A DNA stretch of 5,375 bases. Source: Planctomycetota bacterium (lineage in GTDB: Bacteria; Planctomycetota; Planctomycetia; Pirellulales; Pirellulaceae). Positions within the stretch are counted from its first letter, which is position 1. Each line of letters begins with the position of its first letter. The position numbers and the translations under genes were made by a program. The notes below the pieces were generated by a model. That model saw only the letters and a program-made list of their open reading frames with translations. It had not been told where the DNA came from and made no database searches. The stretch lies in contig JAJSAJ010000834.1 in assembly GCA_024274855.1 (NCBI GenBank), forward strand, positions 1-5,375, read 5' to 3'. This document shows positions 1 through 5,117 of this stretch, piece by piece.

Positions 1-1471
1 ATTCGAGCGGTTGGATCCTCACGCGATCGAGGCCATGACGGGTGGGCCGGTCGTGCACGATCATCATGGCTTGGCGACTGTCGATCTGTTTCAAGGTACG
101 CGACCCTGTTTCCACGGCTGCTGGCTCAGCCGTGGAATGGCTAGGCAAATGGCGATTGGTTCGGCTGCGGTGATGGCCGAGAAAGACCCCAAGAAAGCGG
201 CCGCATTGCAAGACAAACTGATAATGCAAGCTCTTAAGGAGACGGTGATGCACGAGGTCGGGCACACCCTGGGTCTGCGCCATAATTTCAAGGGGAGCAA
301 GCTGTTGGGTATTGCGGAAATGAATGATTCGGCGAAGACAGCCCAGGTTGGGATGGTCGCTTCCGTGATGGACTATAACGCGGCGAACATCGTTCCCAAA
401 GGGACCCGGCAGGGGGACTTCTATTCGACAACGATTGGACCGTATGATATTTGGGCAATTCAATACGGTTACACACCGTTTTCGGGTGGGACACTTGGTG
501 AAGTAAAACAGTTACAGACAATCGCCGCCCGCAGCGGCGAACCGCAATTGGCATTTGCGACCGATGAGGATACGACATCCTTGTCACCTGATCCCGACTC
601 GAATCGGTTCGATCTTGGTCAAGACGCGATTCAATGGGCACGCAATCAAGCAACGCTGGTCTCGCAATTGATGCCGGGCCTGGTCGATCGCATGACCAAG
701 CCGGGTGAGAACTACGCACGGGTCCGCCGTGCGTTCAATGTTCTGCTATCCCAGCACGGAACCAGCATGTACTTTGTGGCTCGCTACGTGGGGGGGATCT
801 ACACGAGCCGAAGTCACAAGGGAGACAAGGATGCTAAAGCCCCGTTCCGGCCGGTTGAAGTAGCTCGGCAGCGGGATTCACTGAATCTGTTGCTTGAACA
901 GGTATTCGGGCCAAAAGCCTACAACTTTCCGACCGAAATCTACGGCTATCTCATGCCGTCGAACTGGGAGCATTGGGGTGTCGAATATGACGAGCGTCGC
1001 GACCTGCCGTTGCATGACACCGTGCTGATGTGGCAGGCTCGCATCCTGAGCCATCTACTTTCGTCCCTCACTCTGGAGCGTCTGAAAGACATCGAACTCA
1101 AGACGCCGCCCGACAAAGAAGTCTTGACTGCCGCCGAGCTGATTGAAAAACTGATGCGGTCGATTTTCGCTGAGGTCGACACGATACAACCGGGCAAGTA
1201 TACGAATCGGAAGCCGGCGATTGGTGACCTTCGCCGCAATTTGCAACGCGAGTTTCTGGGTAGAATATCGAACATGGCACTCGGCCGCACCAGGGCTCCA
1301 GAGGATTGCCAGGCGATCGCGTTTGCCGAACTGACATCGTTGAAAAAGCGGATTGACAAACAGTTGGCTTCAAAGGTCCAGTTTGACAGTTACACGCGTG
1401 CTCACCTGCTGGAAACTTCTGAACGCATCGAAAAAGTACTCGACGCTCACGTCACATTCCAGGGCATATGA
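1..1471 (+). CDS. Zinc metalloprotease, metzincin type (DUF5117/DUF4953-like), 5' truncated
   Basis: The open frame runs in from the left edge without a start codon (first whole codon at base 2) and ends in TGA, giving 489 visible residues. Visible residues 84-94 read HEVGHTLGLRH, the HExxHxxGxxH zinc site of metzincins, with three histidine ligands and the catalytic glutamate Glu85. The Met-turn follows as SVMDY with Met123, 29 residues after the last histidine, the usual arrangement. The HNFKGS that follows the zinc site is typical of the large DUF5117/DUF4953 bacterial proteins, which are normally about 800-900 residues with a signal peptide; the N-terminal half is therefore missing here. 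The family is thought to act outside the cytoplasm, but substrates are unknown. The rest is a long, mainly helical C-terminal region. A perfect palindrome lies at 110-137 inside the coding sequence. The protease class is certain; the exact family name comes from memory of the motif context. Confidence 0.9.
   Translation, partial: FERLDPHAIEAMTGGPVVHDHHGLATVDLFQGTRPCFHGCWLSRGMARQMAIGSAAVMAEKDPKKAAALQDKLIMQALKETVMHEVGHTLGLRHNFKGSKLLGIAEMNDSAKTAQVGMVASVMDYNAANIVPKGTRQGDFYSTTIGPYDIWAIQYGYTPFSGGTLGEVKQLQTIAARSGEPQLAFATDEDTTSLSPDPDSNRFDLGQDAIQWARNQATLVSQLMPGLVDRMTKPGENYARVRRAFNVLLSQHGTSMYFVARYVGGIYTSRSHKGDKDAKAPFRPVEVARQRDSLNLLLEQVFGPKAYNFPTEIYGYLMPSNWEHWGVEYDERRDLPLHDTVLMWQARILSHLLSSLTLERLKDIELKTPPDKEVLTAAELIEKLMRSIFAEVDTIQPGKYTNRKPAIGDLRRNLQREFLGRISNMALGRTRAPEDCQAIAFAELTSLKKRIDKQLASKVQFDSYTRAHLLETSERIEKVLDAHVTFQGI
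110..137. repeat. Perfect 11-bp inverted repeat inside the metalloprotease gene
   Basis: TTCCACGGCTG (110-120) is followed by a six-base loop and its exact reverse complement CAGCCGTGGAA (127-137). It encodes the cysteine-, histidine- and tryptophan-containing segment FHGCWLSRG about 40 residues before the zinc site, and keeps the frame. A stem this long and perfect is unusual in coding DNA and resembles a REP-like palindrome; copies elsewhere in the genome cannot be seen from here. Confidence 0.7.
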
Positions 1472-1537
1472 CACCCAGGGCGACCGGGTCGCAACCAGTT
1501 CTTCGTAGGTCGGCTGCCCTGTAGCTTGAGAGACTTT

Positions 1538-1567
1538 GGTTCCCACGGGACAAGCCTGTGGGGGACC
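1538..1567. repeat. Strong imperfect hairpin downstream of the metalloprotease gene
   Basis: CCCACGGG (1542-1549) pairs with CCTGTGGG (1555-1562) around the five-base loop ACAAG with one G-U pair. The stem continues outward through a T-G pair, a one-base bulge and GGT/ACC to about 12 pairs. It starts 67 bases after the protease stop. There is no following T-run, so it may be a 3' mRNA-protecting structure or a dispersed REP-like element rather than an intrinsic terminator. Confidence 0.55.
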
Positions 1568-1603
1568 GGGGCCGACGCGCCGTCTTCACGCACCGGTGGT
1601 CGG

Positions 1604-1624
1604 CGATCGCCGATCGCCGATCGC
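1604..1624. repeat. Three tandem copies of the heptamer CGATCGC
   Basis: The 7-base unit CGATCGC is repeated exactly three times end to end (1604-1610, 1611-1617, 1618-1624). The array lies across the -35 position of the predicted glnB promoter, whose -10 box begins at 1638. Each unit contains GATC. Confidence 0.9.
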
Positions 1625-1634
1625 TCTTCGAATC

Positions 1635-1643
1635 TGCTATAAT
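1635..1643 (+). promoter_or_regulatory. Extended -10 promoter, probably for glnB
   Basis: TGCTATAAT is a perfect TATAAT with the upstream TGn extension. The -35 position, inside the heptamer repeat, reads CGCCGA and does not match TTGACA, which fits promoters that depend on the extended -10. Transcription would start near 1650 and leave a leader of about 210 bases before glnB. Confidence 0.5.
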
Positions 1644-1738
1644 GCGGCGTCTTGACTCAGTAGTGCTTGGGGCGGCTTGCCGTGGTTTTGGGTGATCGTA
1701 GAGAAACCGCCGAGCACGAGTCCACACGTATCGAGCGC

Positions 1739-1771
1739 GAGCCGAACGACTGGTTTGGACGCATTCGGCTC
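1739..1771 (+). promoter_or_regulatory. Inverted repeat in the glnB leader
   Basis: GAGCCGAA (1739-1746) and TTCGGCTC (1764-1771) are exact reverse complements separated by 17 bases. The pair lies in the predicted transcribed leader about 90 bases before the glnB start. It could form an 8-bp RNA stem or be a protein-binding dyad; it matches no riboswitch I know. Confidence 0.35.
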
Positions 1772-1847
1772 CAATCGGCTTAGTAGCTGGCTTTGTCCGA
1801 ACACGTGTCAAGCGTGTCGCGTTAACCGTTCAAAGCCGACTCTCACT

Positions 1848-1852
1848 GGAGG
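1848..1852 (+). promoter_or_regulatory. glnB ribosome binding site, decides the start
   Basis: GGAGG lies eight bases before the GTG at 1861. The other in-frame GTG at 1852 overlaps this site and would have no ribosome site of its own, so 1861 is chosen. Confidence 0.8.
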
Positions 1853-1860
1853 TGAGCACG

Positions 1861-2208
1861 GTGAAAATGATCTTGGCGATTATTCAGCCCACGAAATTGA
1901 ACGCGGTTCGCGAAGCGCTTGTAAAAGCGGGGGTCGAACGGATGACGGTCTGTGATGCTCAGGGATTTGCGCGTCAAAGGGGTCAGACTGAACTGTATCG
2001 GGGCGTTGAATACAAGACGCAATTGCTCCGAAAGATCGCTCTGGAAATCGCCGTCAACGACGATTTCGTCGACCGGACACTCGATATTCTGACCCAAGTT
2101 GCTCGAACGGGCGTCGAGGGGAACATCGGTGATGGAAAGATATTCGTTTTGCCTCTGGACAGCGCGACGCGTATCAGTGACCGGGTTGGCGGTGCCGAGG
2201 CGGTCTGA
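1861..2208 (+). CDS. glnB: Nitrogen regulatory protein P-II
   Basis: P-II proteins are small cytoplasmic trimers that sense 2-oxoglutarate, ATP and ADP and control ammonium transport, glutamine synthetase and nitrogen gene expression. From the GTG at 1861 the product has 115 residues (family about 112) and begins MKMILAIIQP, the usual family N-terminus. The T-loop is intact: Gln39 that helps bind 2-oxoglutarate, then TELYRGVEY with Tyr51, the uridylylation position in enterobacterial GlnB. Thr83-Gly84 and GDGKIFV (90-96) form the nucleotide-binding B-loop region. Two oddities: three extra residues (TGVEGNIGDGK in place of the TGKIGDGK of E. coli), and a C-terminus in which the usual RIRTGE is RISDRV, so the second ATP-contact arginine is Ser106. 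No amtB or glnA lies beside it; the downstream neighbour is convergent, so it is probably transcribed alone. Family assignment is secure; GlnB versus GlnK cannot be decided from sequence. Confidence 0.95.
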   Translation: MKMILAIIQPTKLNAVREALVKAGVERMTVCDAQGFARQRGQTELYRGVEYKTQLLRKIALEIAVNDDFVDRTLDILTQVARTGVEGNIGDGKIFVLPLDSATRISDRVGGAEAV

Positions 2209-2253
2209 AGCGACAGAGGCCAAGTTCGACGACATGGCACGCGCGATGCCGGG

Positions 2254-3483
2254 CTAGTCTGATCCGGTCGGCTGATCGCGCGAAGGGCTGAAGCCCGGTA
2301 GGCCGGCTTCATCATGCTCCAGAGCCGGAAGGCTGTACCGTTGTTCGTCGCGCAGGACATAGACGTCGTCCAACTCCGTCAAGTCGACATCACGACGTAA
2401 CAGCAGGTAAATAGCCGCTACCGCGGCCCAGAAAAAGCTGTAACGAAATGCCGACGCGATTGTCAGAACCAGACCGTTGAAGAGGTTAACCGCCGACAAC
2501 CCCATTGTGGCCGACATGCTCGGACGATTCGCCATTTGCCGGAGCAATTCGGGCAGATCGGTACCTGTCCAGGAAATCGCCCAATAGCTGAGCTGAATAA
2601 CCCATTCGGCAAAATACTCGACCAGCATGAAGCCAAGCGATCCAAACAGAAGGGCGACGGCTGCATAAAACAAGTACCGAAGTGGACAACCAAATACATA
2701 GCTGAAACAGCGTTGGTTTGCCTCGAAAACATCCCCCATTTTTTCGGCACTCGTGGCCCCCCACATCAAAGGCCAACCGACTCCCAAGCCGAGCAGCAGA
2801 ATTGCCGCCATAAGACCGCCTAGCAGCACAAGTCCCCAAAGTATTCCAGCTACGAGCAGCCCTGGATCCCATCGCATCAGCCATCCGAAGGGCGCGACGA
2901 AAATCAAGACCACTAGAATCCCAAAGAAGGGAAACAGCGGCCCCACGACATAGGCGAAAAGCCGACGGGCCGCGAATCGAACGGATTCCACCAGACCTTC
3001 ACGCTCTTCTACGCCAAATCGAACGACGCCAATGCGCGTCATGGCGCCACCGAGCAAGCCCCATACCAGGAGCGTCCATAGGGCGCCGATCGAGTAGTAA
3101 CCAAGCTCGCGCCACGACCGATCGCCACGAACCAATCGCGAAAATGGCTCAACCGCCTGGACGAAGACCTGCTGCATCGGTGCCGTGAAGGCGAGCCCTT
3201 CGGAAGGGATCAACCCGGGCCAGGATTTGATATGCTCCCAGCCGGCTGCCTCGCCCGCCCATGTGTGATTTATCTCGACCGCCTGGCGGAGGTCGGTTCC
3301 CGCTTCGTCTGGGGACAGCACCGTTTCGGCCAGGATCCATCCGAGCGGCGACAACAAGACGCCTGCAGTTGCCAGCATTAGCATCGAGGGCTTGGTTGCC
3401 AGACCGAAGACTCGCAGAATCATGAGCCACGGAAAAATATCATGCCAGGCGACTGCGCCCAGCTTGATTTTCTCGTTGGACAT
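2254..3483 (-). CDS. Multi-pass membrane protein of unknown function
   Basis: The product has 409 residues; I recognise no enzyme or transporter motif. Hydrophobic segments lie at about 33-53, 129-150, 174-202, 207-241, 268-304 and 328-363; the last three are long enough to hold two helices each, so six to nine spans are likely. A soluble stretch of about 75 residues (54-128, Trp- and Glu-containing) follows the first span. The C-terminal 45 residues are hydrophilic and acidic (LRRDVDLTELDDVYVL, then LPALEHDEAGLPGF), a tail I associate with planctomycete hypothetical proteins. The start is the ATG at 3483, with a weak GGGGA site eight bases before it. A TATAAT lies about 65 bases upstream, so the gene need not depend on the cochaperone operon. 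It ends 45 bases from the glnB stop, convergently, with no obvious terminator between. No function is proposed. Confidence 0.85.
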   Translation of the reverse strand: MSNEKIKLGAVAWHDIFPWLMILRVFGLATKPSMLMLATAGVLLSPLGWILAETVLSPDEAGTDLRQAVEINHTWAGEAAGWEHIKSWPGLIPSEGLAFTAPMQQVFVQAVEPFSRLVRGDRSWRELGYYSIGALWTLLVWGLLGGAMTRIGVVRFGVEEREGLVESVRFAARRLFAYVVGPLFPFFGILVVLIFVAPFGWLMRWDPGLLVAGILWGLVLLGGLMAAILLLGLGVGWPLMWGATSAEKMGDVFEANQRCFSYVFGCPLRYLFYAAVALLFGSLGFMLVEYFAEWVIQLSYWAISWTGTDLPELLRQMANRPSMSATMGLSAVNLFNGLVLTIASAFRYSFFWAAVAAIYLLLRRDVDLTELDDVYVLRDEQRYSLPALEHDEAGLPGFSPSRDQPTGSD

Positions 3484-3545
3484 GTCGAGTATCCCCGTTG
3501 ATTACTTGAGTCACCTATCGGGATCGCACGAACCAATGGCAGCAC

Positions 3546-3551
3546 ATTATA
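3546..3551 (-). promoter_or_regulatory. -10 box for the membrane protein gene
   Basis: Read on the minus strand this is a perfect TATAAT (context CCGTATAATG), followed by about 60 bases to the ATG at 3483. No good -35 hexamer stands 16-18 bases upstream, so the call rests on the -10 match and its place in a gene-free gap. Confidence 0.5.
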
Positions 3552-3642
3552 CGGTAAGAACCCAAGAAAGAGGAGCGGGTCTACCGGACCGCAATGCCCG
3601 TCGCTTCCGAGCCTGGTGCAACGCGTGGAAAGCCCTCGTCAC

Positions 3643-3825
3643 TCAGTCTGGCTCGTCCGAATTATCCCAATCCAGCTCGGCTTCCGGGTCGACAACCAAG
3701 CCATACTCCTCACCCAGCCAGCGGCCCAGATCGACCAATCGGCAACGGTGCGAGCAGAAGTGCATGGCTTCGCTTCGTTCCGAATCGAATTGGTGCTTGC
3801 AAATTGGACACGTCAGAGTTGCCAT
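3643..3825 (-). CDS. yacG: YacG-family zinc protein, DNA gyrase inhibitor homologue
   Basis: This 60-residue protein has the four-cysteine zinc site of YacG: Cys6-x2-Cys9 (CPIC) and Cys24-x3-Cys28 within FCSHRCRLVDLGRWLGEEY, which closely follows the E. coli FCSKRCQLIDLGEWAAEE. An acidic tail ending DWDNSDEPD is also typical. E. coli YacG (65 residues) binds the GyrB subunit and inhibits gyrase; the same role here is inferred. The open frame extends further upstream to 4113, but that part overlaps the FmdB-family gene and is basic low-complexity sequence, so the ATG at 3825 is taken as the start. The ribosome site is weak (AGGA and AGGT lie 12 to 18 bases ahead). It follows the FmdB-family gene by 97 bases, a gap that contains a 13-base direct repeat, and is probably the last gene of the cochaperone operon. 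Confidence 0.93.
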   Translation of the reverse strand: MATLTCPICKHQFDSERSEAMHFCSHRCRLVDLGRWLGEEYGLVVDPEAELDWDNSDEPD

Positions 3826-3843
3826 GGCTTGATTGGACCTGTC

Positions 3844-3872
3844 CTCGCTAAAGTCACGTCTCGCTAAAGTCA
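3844..3872. repeat. 13-base direct repeat upstream of yacG
   Basis: CTCGCTAAAGTCA occurs exactly at 3844-3856 and again at 3860-3872, a period of 16 bases. On the transcribed minus strand the units read TGACTTTAGCGAG and lie 18 to 47 bases before the yacG ATG. It may be a duplicated protein-binding site or simply a recent tandem duplication. Confidence 0.85.
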
Positions 3873-3922
3873 ATGGCTGTTCAGCGGGACACGTCGTCTC
3901 CAAAACGGAGGTCGGCCACGAA

Positions 3923-4252
3923 CTATTTACACCGAGCCGAAACTTGTTTGGCGTTCGGCTTGTTTCCAGAGGGTTTCTTGGAAGCGGAAGAATCGGTTTT
4001 CGAGTCGGATGATTCCGACGATTTCGAGGCGGCCTTTTTTTCCGATTCAGCCCTTTTCTTATAGTCCGCGCTGCGGTAGTCCGTCTGATAGAAACCGGAG
4101 CCTTTGAATACAATTGCAGCTCCGGGACCGATCAACCGCCTGAGCTTAAGGCGACCGCATTTCGGACACTTCCGTTTGATCGGATCGTTGATGCCCTGGA
4201 ACAACTCGAACGTATGATCACATTCGTCGCACTGGTAGTCATAAGTTGGCAC
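3923..4252 (-). CDS. FmdB-family zinc ribbon protein
   Basis: The 109-residue product begins MPTYDYQCDECDHTFE, the hallmark of the FmdB / CxxC_CxxC_SSSS putative regulatory protein family. Cys8-x2-Cys11 and Cys29-x2-Cys32 would hold one zinc ion. The segment FKGSGFYQTDYRSADYKK (49-66) is the usual second part of the family. Residues 65-109 are a low-complexity Ser/Lys tail, also common in the family and probably disordered. The start is GTG at 4252 with the ribosome site AGGAG six bases ahead; no ATG gives the conserved N-terminus. The family takes its name from a protein of the Methylophilus formamidase/amide locus, but most members, including this one, have no demonstrated function. It stands 104 bases after grpE on the same strand; that gap holds an imperfect dyad. 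Confidence 0.92.
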   Translation of the reverse strand: MPTYDYQCDECDHTFELFQGINDPIKRKCPKCGRLKLRRLIGPGAAIVFKGSGFYQTDYRSADYKKRAESEKKAASKSSESSDSKTDSSASKKPSGNKPNAKQVSARCK

Positions 4253-4258
4253 GGCTAT

Positions 4259-4263
4259 CTCCT
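4259..4263 (-). promoter_or_regulatory. Ribosome binding site of the FmdB-family gene
   Basis: On the minus strand this reads AGGAG, six bases before the GTG at 4252, and supports that non-ATG start. Confidence 0.75.
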
Positions 4264-4291
4264 GGTGATTTTCAATGGCGTGGGGGCACGA

Positions 4292-4321
4292 GTAAGTAAT
4301 GAAAACACGTTCGTCACTTAC
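4292..4321 (-). promoter_or_regulatory. Imperfect dyad between grpE and the FmdB-family gene
   Basis: GTAAGTAATGAA (4292-4303) and TTCGTCACTTAC (4310-4321) form a 12-position inverted repeat around six bases. In RNA from the minus strand it gives ten Watson-Crick pairs, one G-U pair and one C-A mismatch. No T-run follows in the direction of transcription, so it is not a standard terminator; it could be an operator, an RNA-processing hairpin or an attenuating stem. Confidence 0.4.
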
Positions 4322-4356
4322 CTGCCGAGCTCGTCTTTATTCGATTTAGATTCCTG

Positions 4357-5016
4357 TCATGGTGAGGAATCGTCCACTCGTGTCTCGACAGGTGGCGCGG
4401 CAATGAGAACCTGCGAAGGGCGAACGACCCGATCGTGCAGTCGATAGCCGACCGTGGCGACGTGGGTCACCGTACCGGGCGGGTGCGTGGCACTCGGGGC
4501 TTGCCCGATGGTCTCATGTAAATGGGGATCGAACTGCAGCCCTTCGGCTGGTATTGGTTCACAATCGTGGCGTTTCAGAACGCCGATCAGCTGTTCAGCG
4601 ACCATTTTAACGCCATCCAACAACGCGGTGGCGTTATGATTCTGTTCGGCCGCTTCGATAGCGCGCTGCAGGTTGTCGACAACAGGCAGCAGGTCACGCA
4701 TCAGCTCAATGCCGGCAAAGCGGCGTTCATCCTCAATCGTCCGGTGGGCTCTCTTACGGAAGTTCTCGAGTTCCGCTTGCAGCCGCAGGACTTTGTCCTG
4801 CGAGGTTTGCAGTTCGGCCTTGAGCGACTCGCTTGCCATCGTGTCTCCTGCAATTGCATCCACGCCATCGATATTTTCTTGATAATCCTCGGGCGGCCCG
4901 GCAGCTTCATTCAACGGTTGCGTCTCGGCATCCGCTGATTCGTTGGATCCGGACCGCGACGGCGCGTTTTGCCGGCTCGCCGCTTGTTCGTCGTGGTTTG
5001 AGTCGTTCGTCATCAC
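4357..5016 (-). CDS. grpE: GrpE, nucleotide exchange factor of DnaK
   Basis: GrpE is a cytoplasmic dimer that releases ADP from DnaK in the DnaK-DnaJ-GrpE chaperone cycle. The product has 219 residues, slightly longer than E. coli GrpE (197) because of a disordered acidic N-terminus (1-60). Residues about 62-125 form the long coiled-coil helix (LQAELENFRKRAHRTIEDE), followed by the helical bundle (LLPVVDNLQRAIEA). The C-terminal beta domain carries the family signature FDPHLHETIGQ ... GTVTHVATVGYRLHDRVVRPSQVLIA, quoted here in pieces: FDPHLHE, GTVTHVATVGY and RVVRPSQVLIA. The GTG at 5016 is preferred over the next-codon ATG at 5013 because GAGGA (5026-5030) lies nine bases before it and because it overlaps, as GTGA, the TGA that would end an unbroken dnaJ frame. 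It follows dnaJ directly and is probably cotranscribed with it. Confidence 0.96.
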   Translation of the reverse strand: MMTNDSNHDEQAASRQNAPSRSGSNESADAETQPLNEAAGPPEDYQENIDGVDAIAGDTMASESLKAELQTSQDKVLRLQAELENFRKRAHRTIEDERRFAGIELMRDLLPVVDNLQRAIEAAEQNHNATALLDGVKMVAEQLIGVLKRHDCEPIPAEGLQFDPHLHETIGQAPSATHPPGTVTHVATVGYRLHDRVVRPSQVLIAAPPVETRVDDSSP

Positions 5017-5117
5017 GATCGATTATCCTCAATCTGTTTCTCGTCGTCCGGCGCGAAGTACTGACGCAGCTTTTCAAGAAAGCTCTCGCGATGAGGTGTC
5101 ACGTTCGCCTGATCAAG
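5013..5117 (-). pseudogene. dnaJ: Detached C-terminal codons of dnaJ after an in-frame TAA
   Basis: In the same frame as the dnaJ fragment, directly after TAA, 34 sense codons encode LDQ, then ANVTPHRESFLEKLRQYF, then APDDEKQIEDNRS, and end in TGA at 5013-5015. ANV(S/T)PHR(K/E)SFxEKLxxYF is the usual C-terminal end of DnaJ in this type of bacterium, so these codons belong to dnaJ. There is no frameshift or other damage, so the interruption is a single codon. No separate start or ribosome site suggests an independent peptide. Confidence 0.85.
5026..5030 (-). promoter_or_regulatory. grpE ribosome binding site
   Basis: GAGGA on the minus strand, nine bases before GTG 5016 and twelve before ATG 5013. 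It lies inside the detached dnaJ tail codons and would let grpE be translated even if ribosomes leave dnaJ at the early TAA. Confidence 0.65.

Larger units (their letters stand above)
1472..1860. other. Intergenic region between the metalloprotease gene and glnB
   Basis: This 389-base stretch has no credible gene; the open frames crossing it on both strands are rich in Arg, Ser and Pro and lack a recognisable domain or a good ribosome site. It holds, in order, a hairpin at 1538-1567, tandem heptamers at 1604-1624, an extended -10 box at 1635-1643, a leader inverted repeat at 1739-1771 and the glnB ribosome site at 1848-1852. No U-run follows any hairpin, so a classical terminator for the protease gene is not evident. 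Confidence 0.7.

Noticed and set aside
288..719. Minus-strand open frame inside the metalloprotease gene
   Set aside because: It is antisense to a well-supported metzincin coding sequence and has no recognisable domain.
1660..1680. Sigma-54 promoter for glnB (TTGGGGCGGCTTGC)
   Set aside because: The GG and GC elements are eight bases apart instead of ten and the rest of the -24/-12 consensus is poor.
1452..1811. Minus-strand open frame of 119 codons in the intergenic region
   Set aside because: Its composition is Arg/Ser/Thr-rich with no domain or ribosome site, and it crosses the predicted promoter and hairpins of the other strand.
1852..1860. Upstream GTG start for glnB
   Set aside because: It overlaps the GGAGG ribosome site that serves GTG 1861, and would add three residues before the conserved MKxIxAII N-terminus.
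2285..2296. GGGCT-GA-AGCCC hairpin as a bidirectional terminator for the convergent genes
   Set aside because: The loop is only two bases, there is no T-run on either strand, and it lies inside the end of the membrane protein gene.
3894..3916. Small stem (CTCC/GGAG) after the FmdB-family gene as a terminator
   Set aside because: Only four firm base pairs and no T-run in the direction of transcription.
3826..4113. N-terminal extension of yacG (open frame to 4113)
   Set aside because: It overlaps the FmdB-family gene, encodes basic low-complexity sequence, and YacG proteins start just before the CPxC motif as the ATG at 3825 does.
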